This document shows, in pieces, positions 14,344 through 17,834 of a stretch of DNA of 17,834 nucleotides. The stretch is from Robiginitomaculum sp. Lineage in GTDB: Bacteria > Pseudomonadota > Alphaproteobacteria > Caulobacterales > Maricaulaceae. How positions within the stretch are numbered: the stretch's first letter is position 1; each line of letters opens with the position of its first letter. The stretch lies in contig NVVO01000014.1 in the NCBI GenBank assembly GCA_002733385.1, positions 34,416 through 52,249 on the forward strand, read 5' to 3'. A program made the position numbers and the translations under genes. Below the pieces are notes generated by a model. The model was not told where the DNA came from, made no database searches, and saw nothing but the letters and a program-made list of their open reading frames with translations.

Positions 14344-15147
14344 CTACAGGTTGGGCAAGGGCGGTAAGTCGTGGCTGGCTAGCACTTCATTGACGTCTTC
14401 CTCGCGCAATATTCTATTTTTTATATCTAGAGCCCGCGGTACATCGGTAAGAGCAACTTGCCGTCCCTCATGCAACACAAGCACAATATTACACCAACGT
14501 TTTATCAAAGCGTCTACATGGGTCGCCAATACAAGGATATGTTCCTCGTCAAACATAGCCTCTATCCGTTCTTGTGCTTTATCAACAAAACGCGCATCGC
14601 CTGCACCAATCCACTCGTCCAATATGTAAATTTGCGCGGACATGCTTGTGATAATGGCAAAACCCAAACGCGCACTCATGCCCGTGGAATATGTTCTCAC
14701 CGGTAAATCAATATCCGTACCAAGGTCGGCAAAGTCGAGAATTTTGGGCAAGTACTGGTCTATCTGCTTTTCAGTGAGCCCGGCCTGCCTGCCACGGCGG
14801 TAAATGTTCTGGTAGCCTGTGCGCTCAGGATCCATACCTGCGCCTGCCGCAATAAGTCCAGCAACTTTTCCTATACGGATAACCTTTCCGACTTCAGGTT
14901 CATAAATGCCCAACAACACATTTATCAGTGTTGATTTACCTGCGCCATTTGCCCCTATAATTCCCAAGCGGTCGCCAGAGCGTAATGTAAAATTTATATT
15001 TTGCAACGCCACTTTGTACCGGCGCTTTGCACGGATATTGAAACGCACTAATTCACCCAGCTTGTTTTTAAAAGAACGGGTTTCAGAAATATGCAACGGA
15101 AAGGACACTTTAACATTGGTCACGGATAATCGGGAGGTAATTTGCAT
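14344..15147 (-). CDS. ABC exporter ATPase of polysaccharide type (Wzt/KpsT-like)
   Basis: 267-residue nucleotide-binding subunit of an ABC-2 polysaccharide exporter, working on the inner face of the inner membrane. Walker A is GANGAGKST (65-73), the signature YSTGMSARLGFAI (153-165) has the form usual in Wzt/TagH/KpsT proteins, and Walker B with catalytic Glu is IYILDEWIGAGD (173-184). The switch His is in ATH (210). About 45 residues precede the ATPase core (RRYKVALQNINFTL), as is common in this group. The protein ends at about residue 267, so there is no room for the C-terminal carbohydrate-binding domain of the O9a-type Wzt; it is the short, KpsT-like or lipid-head-recognising type. ATG 15147 lies 2 bp after the permease stop, so the pair is translationally coupled. 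Confidence 0.93.
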   Translation of the reverse strand: MQITSRLSVTNVKVSFPLHISETRSFKNKLGELVRFNIRAKRRYKVALQNINFTLRSGDRLGIIGANGAGKSTLINVLLGIYEPEVGKVIRIGKVAGLIAAGAGMDPERTGYQNIYRRGRQAGLTEKQIDQYLPKILDFADLGTDIDLPVRTYSTGMSARLGFAIITSMSAQIYILDEWIGAGDARFVDKAQERIEAMFDEEHILVLATHVDALIKRWCNIVLVLHEGRQVALTDVPRALDIKNRILREEDVNEVLASHDLPPLPNL

Positions 15148-15149
15148 GA

Positions 15150-16034
15150 TTATGACCAGTATATAATCCGGCGACGAAACCTGATAAACACCAGAATAGC
15201 AACCGTCCAGACAACTACGATTAGCCCCAGAACAACAACATAATGTATAAGTGTTGGCACACCGCCCAATAAGGGTGTACGCATTAACTCCAAAAAGTAA
15301 TAAAACGGGTTTAAATACAATATAAGTTGTGGCGTGCCTTGGGGTATATCAACGGCCCGCCAAAACACAGGGCTAAAATAAAACCCAAACAGCAAAAAAC
15401 TAGCAACAGCAGGGGGTAAATCCCTTAAGCGGGCCCCAAAAACACCCAATATTACAGTGCCAGGCACAAGCACAAGTATGACAAGTATCACCCCTGGAAT
15501 AAACAGAAAAATCTGCCAGTGAAAGCCTATAAACCAAAAGGACAATCCAAGAAGAATAGGAGCGCCAAGTAACAAAACTACAAAATTTCGTGCAACCAAC
15601 CGTACCGGAGTTTCTGCGAAAGACAAATGAAAGCCGGTACTCGTCGAAGTTGGAGATCCGTACATGCCCGTGCCCTCAGCCAAGGTAGAGTATATAAATG
15701 CCCAAAAAACAATGCCGCAAGCAACATAGGCTATATGGGAAGGATCATTAATTTTAAACAAATATTTACTTAAAATCATGAAGCCGGTGACAAAAACAAG
15801 CGTCCCCGCCACATTCCACAACGGGCCTAGGAATGAGCGGCGGTACCGCGATAAAACATCATCCGCACCCTCACGAAGGATTGCACCAAACCGGTTAATC
15901 ACCGTGGCAACATCCGCCAAGGTCGAAGCCTTGGGATTGGCCGCATCGGTAATGAATATTTCGCGCGCGGCAATTGCCTTTCTGCGCAGCACCTTCTTTT
16001 CCTGTTTAGACAATGTATGGTCAGTAACAAACAC
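15150..16034 (-). CDS. ABC-2 type polysaccharide export permease (Wzm/KpsM-like)
   Basis: 294-residue inner-membrane permease that moves an undecaprenyl- or lipid-linked polysaccharide to the periplasm with the adjacent ATPase. After a basic cytoplasmic N-terminus, the family hallmark YRRSFLGPLWNV (64-75) leads into six hydrophobic spans at about 73-94, 100-122, 147-168, 175-200, 208-226 and 263-286. NPFYYFLELMRTPLLG (242-257) is the usual motif before the last span, and the tail is short and basic. The frame can be opened to a TTG at 16076, but no ATG precedes the membrane part. GTG 16034 has TTAAAGGGG 6 bp upstream and is the better start. It follows the GT4-like gene closely and ends 2 bp before the ATPase gene. 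Confidence 0.9.
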   Translation of the reverse strand: MFVTDHTLSKQEKKVLRRKAIAAREIFITDAANPKASTLADVATVINRFGAILREGADDVLSRYRRSFLGPLWNVAGTLVFVTGFMILSKYLFKINDPSHIAYVACGIVFWAFIYSTLAEGTGMYGSPTSTSTGFHLSFAETPVRLVARNFVVLLLGAPILLGLSFWFIGFHWQIFLFIPGVILVILVLVPGTVILGVFGARLRDLPPAVASFLLFGFYFSPVFWRAVDIPQGTPQLILYLNPFYYFLELMRTPLLGGVPTLIHYVVVLGLIVVVWTVAILVFIRFRRRIIYWS

Positions 16035-16040
16035 GCAGTG

Positions 16041-16047
16041 CCCCTTT
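16041..16047 (-). promoter_or_regulatory. Ribosome binding site deciding the permease start
   Basis: On the - strand AAAGGGG ends 6 bp before GTG 16034. No comparable site precedes the longer TTG start at 16076. This is the only clear basis for choosing between the two starts. Confidence 0.45.
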
Positions 16048-16124
16048 AATTGTGTAGACAAGGATTTGGAAATCAAGCAATGCTAATTACCCTGTTCCGT
16101 CCGCGCCTGACAAGAGAAAAATCA

Positions 16125-17627
16125 TTATTTCTCATAAATTTCCAAAAGTATATGGGCGAAAATTCCATAATTGTATTGACTTTTCGCATAGTTTCTCCCT
16201 GCTTGACCAAGAGCCGATGTTTTGGCCGGGTCTTCCAGCAATCTTGACAATTTTTCGCCGAAATTCCCGGCTTTTCTGTCATCATATACAATACCGCATT
16301 TTGCCAGACCAATTACCTCTTCAACATAAGGCAAGGGCGTACTCATGACCGCCAAACCCGCCAACATATATTGCGAGAGTTTGTTTGGACAAGCCCCGAC
16401 ATGGTTTTCCACATAGGAATGATAAGGGATTATGCCGATGTCTGCCGTACTCGCATAGGCGATCAGTTGATCTTCGCTTACGCTGTCGAGAAAATATATC
16501 GAACGCTGTAAAAGTCCGGTGTCTTGCGCGCATTTGATCAGCACCTCCCGGTAAGTATTGATTGGCCCGCGAATAAATAACGCCGCGTTTTTAGGATCAA
16601 GCCTGGCCCATTCGTCTATGACCCATTCCACACCCCTGTGTTTTGCAAACCCACCTTGAAACAGGACGGACACTCGTCCGTCTGCCAGTTTTGCTATTTC
16701 GCCAACCCCCGGCGCAACAAAATCCCCGTCTTTGCGAGGTGACGCATTTGGCAGAACCTGAAAATCAAGATCGTGGAAGCGGGCGTTATATTTTTCCGCC
16801 AGGCCGGGCGAGACTGTCACGGCTGCGTCCACATGCTTTAACAACATCCGCTCCAGAGCAAAAAACAAATAACGGGGCTTGGGCCTTATTAAATACGCAT
16901 CAGGGCCGTATTCATGGGCATCATATATGATCCGGCACCCGTATTTGGCTTTTAACAATATGGCGGCTAACAAACTATCTGGATCGTGGGCATGAATGAT
17001 GTCTGGTATATATCCGTTCTTTTCAACCTCAAAAAGTACGCATCCCGCCAGCCGGGCCATGTGATCCCGAAAATACCAGCGGTACCCACGCAAGGCTTCT
17101 ATTTGTTCACGAAATCTACCGCCCAACACTAGACGCCACGCCCTTGCCGGTAACTGCTTAATCCACAAAACCAGTGCTTGTAGATAGCGCCGATAATAAA
17201 GCGCGCTATAATTCAGCAATGCCTGCCCTTTGGGTAAATGCCGGACACTTAGGAATATTGCCTTTAATGCCCGTCCCAAAAATTTGAAGCCCCATAAAAC
17301 CAACATAAATGGCAAAATAACAAGTAATGGAATACCCCAAATTGCGATGTCTCTGCCGCGCGGGACAATACCGTGGCGCAACATAAGAAACAGAATTTTG
17401 CGAAAGCTCAAGGACGGGTGTTGAGGCGTAAAAGTAATTTCGTCTATTTTTGATTTTGGGCCGTTGTGTTTTGTCAGGCCTTTGGCATCATGAGAAAACC
17501 CCATCACCCGCACATCATAACCATTTTCTGCCCCAAAATTCGCGCTCCATCCTATCCTTGGGTCCAGTGAAGGTTTGTGGCAACATACGACCAGAAGCCG
17601 TTTTTTTATATTGGCAGCAGCGGCCAT
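16125..17627 (-). CDS. GT4-like glycosyltransferase with hydrophobic insert
   Basis: 500-residue GT-B glycosyltransferase resembling family GT4. The first strand is RLLVVCCHKPSLDPRI (10-25), and PDIIHAHDPDSLLAA (208-222) is the conserved acceptor-side loop with the strand RIIYDAHE after it. AAVTVSPGLAEKY (268-280) opens the second domain, VLFQGGFAKHRGVEWVI begins the donor domain, and GACPNKLSQYMLAGLAVMST (411-430) replaces the usual E-x7-E region. Between about 75 and 200 is an insert with a long hydrophobic stretch (IWGIPLLVILPFMLVLWGF, 96-114) and several Arg/aromatic helices, suggesting attachment to the inner membrane near a lipid-linked acceptor. ATG 17627 abuts the stop of the preceding gene (TAGATG), so translation is coupled. 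The stop is 90 bp before the permease GTG. Confidence 0.9.
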   Translation of the reverse strand: MAAAANIKKRLLVVCCHKPSLDPRIGWSANFGAENGYDVRVMGFSHDAKGLTKHNGPKSKIDEITFTPQHPSLSFRKILFLMLRHGIVPRGRDIAIWGIPLLVILPFMLVLWGFKFLGRALKAIFLSVRHLPKGQALLNYSALYYRRYLQALVLWIKQLPARAWRLVLGGRFREQIEALRGYRWYFRDHMARLAGCVLFEVEKNGYIPDIIHAHDPDSLLAAILLKAKYGCRIIYDAHEYGPDAYLIRPKPRYLFFALERMLLKHVDAAVTVSPGLAEKYNARFHDLDFQVLPNASPRKDGDFVAPGVGEIAKLADGRVSVLFQGGFAKHRGVEWVIDEWARLDPKNAALFIRGPINTYREVLIKCAQDTGLLQRSIYFLDSVSEDQLIAYASTADIGIIPYHSYVENHVGACPNKLSQYMLAGLAVMSTPLPYVEEVIGLAKCGIVYDDRKAGNFGEKLSRLLEDPAKTSALGQAGRNYAKSQYNYGIFAHILLEIYEK

Positions 17628-17834
17628 CTAGCCCCGCTCGAAAAAACGGTAAACGGGCCTAGCCAATACAGCCAAAAAGCGATAGCGCGGCGGGTTTTTA
17701 AGATATGCTACCTCGGCTTGAATAATCCGCCAGTTCATCCAGTCTCTAAAATTTAAAAACCTACGCTTGAACAGATCTTTCATGGGGGCTGGTTTTGCGG
17801 CCAAATCATCGATGCAAAATTTTTCTATGCCGCC
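17628..17834 (-). CDS. C-terminal part of an unidentified protein, cut by window edge
   Basis: The last 68 codons and stop (TAG, 17628-17630) of a gene that begins beyond the window. The tail reads FRDWMNWRIIQAEVAYLKNP and then PPRYRFLAVLARPVYRFFER. It is basic and aromatic with an amphipathic helix near the end, as seen at the C-terminus of some membrane-associated glycan enzymes. That is too little to name a family. It directly abuts the ATG of the GT4-like gene and belongs to the same operon. Confidence 0.72.
   Translation of the reverse strand, partial: GGIEKFCIDDLAAKPAPMKDLFKRRFLNFRDWMNWRIIQAEVAYLKNPPRYRFLAVLARPVYRFFERG

Noticed and set aside
1..17834. CRISPR arrays, insertion sequences, tRNA or rRNA genes
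   Set aside because: Both strands were read for regular repeats, transposase motifs and tRNA-like cloverleaf sequences, and none were found. An automated scan could still find something weak.

Overview
The window looks like chromosomal DNA of a Gram-negative bacterium, most likely an alphaproteobacterium. That placement is an inference from how the first dehydrogenase and the ABC-2 exporter genes read; no rRNA or tRNA is present to confirm it. Genes are dense, often with 1-17 bp stop/start overlaps. Base composition is uneven: counting two 60-base lines by eye gives about 72% G+C at 301-360 but about 30% at 5881-5940. This fits ordinary chromosome at the left end joined to a lower-GC surface-glycan locus.

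Left edge (2-1903, + strand): the 3' part of a D-2-hydroxyacid (glyoxylate/hydroxypyruvate type) dehydrogenase that starts outside the window, then a secreted metallo-beta-lactamase-fold hydrolase. A 493-bp non-coding stretch (1904-2396) follows, holding an imperfect 22-bp direct repeat and a 14-bp hairpin. Next is a Sel1/TPR-like helical repeat protein on the - strand (2397-3491).

Plus-strand glycan operon (3633-9532): an unrecognised helical protein, a GT-B type glycosyltransferase with a basic tail, a WbqC-family protein, a second GT-B type glycosyltransferase with a cysteine cluster, and an L-2-hydroxyglutarate-oxidase-like FAD enzyme. Most junctions overlap, so this reads as one transcription unit.

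Minus-strand glycan cluster, transcribed from the right edge back to 9549: the tail of an unidentified protein, a GT4-like glycosyltransferase, an ABC-2 permease and its ATPase (Wzm/Wzt or KpsM/KpsT type exporter), a coiled-coil plus methyltransferase protein, a second methyltransferase, a GNAT acetyltransferase, and a fusion of a formyltransferase-like domain with a NodB-like deacetylase domain. The two clusters converge with only 16 bp between their stop codons.

Taken together, the window holds much of a locus for building, decorating (methyl, acyl, formyl/deacyl, redox) and exporting a cell-surface polysaccharide by the ABC-transporter route. The most unusual items are the formyltransferase-deacetylase fusion, whose expected catalytic Asp appears to be lost, and the methyltransferase with an N-terminal helical repeat. 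The latter sits beside an ATPase without a C-terminal carbohydrate-binding domain, which suggests an unusual chain-termination or chain-length arrangement. I see no CRISPR array, insertion sequence, tRNA or rRNA.
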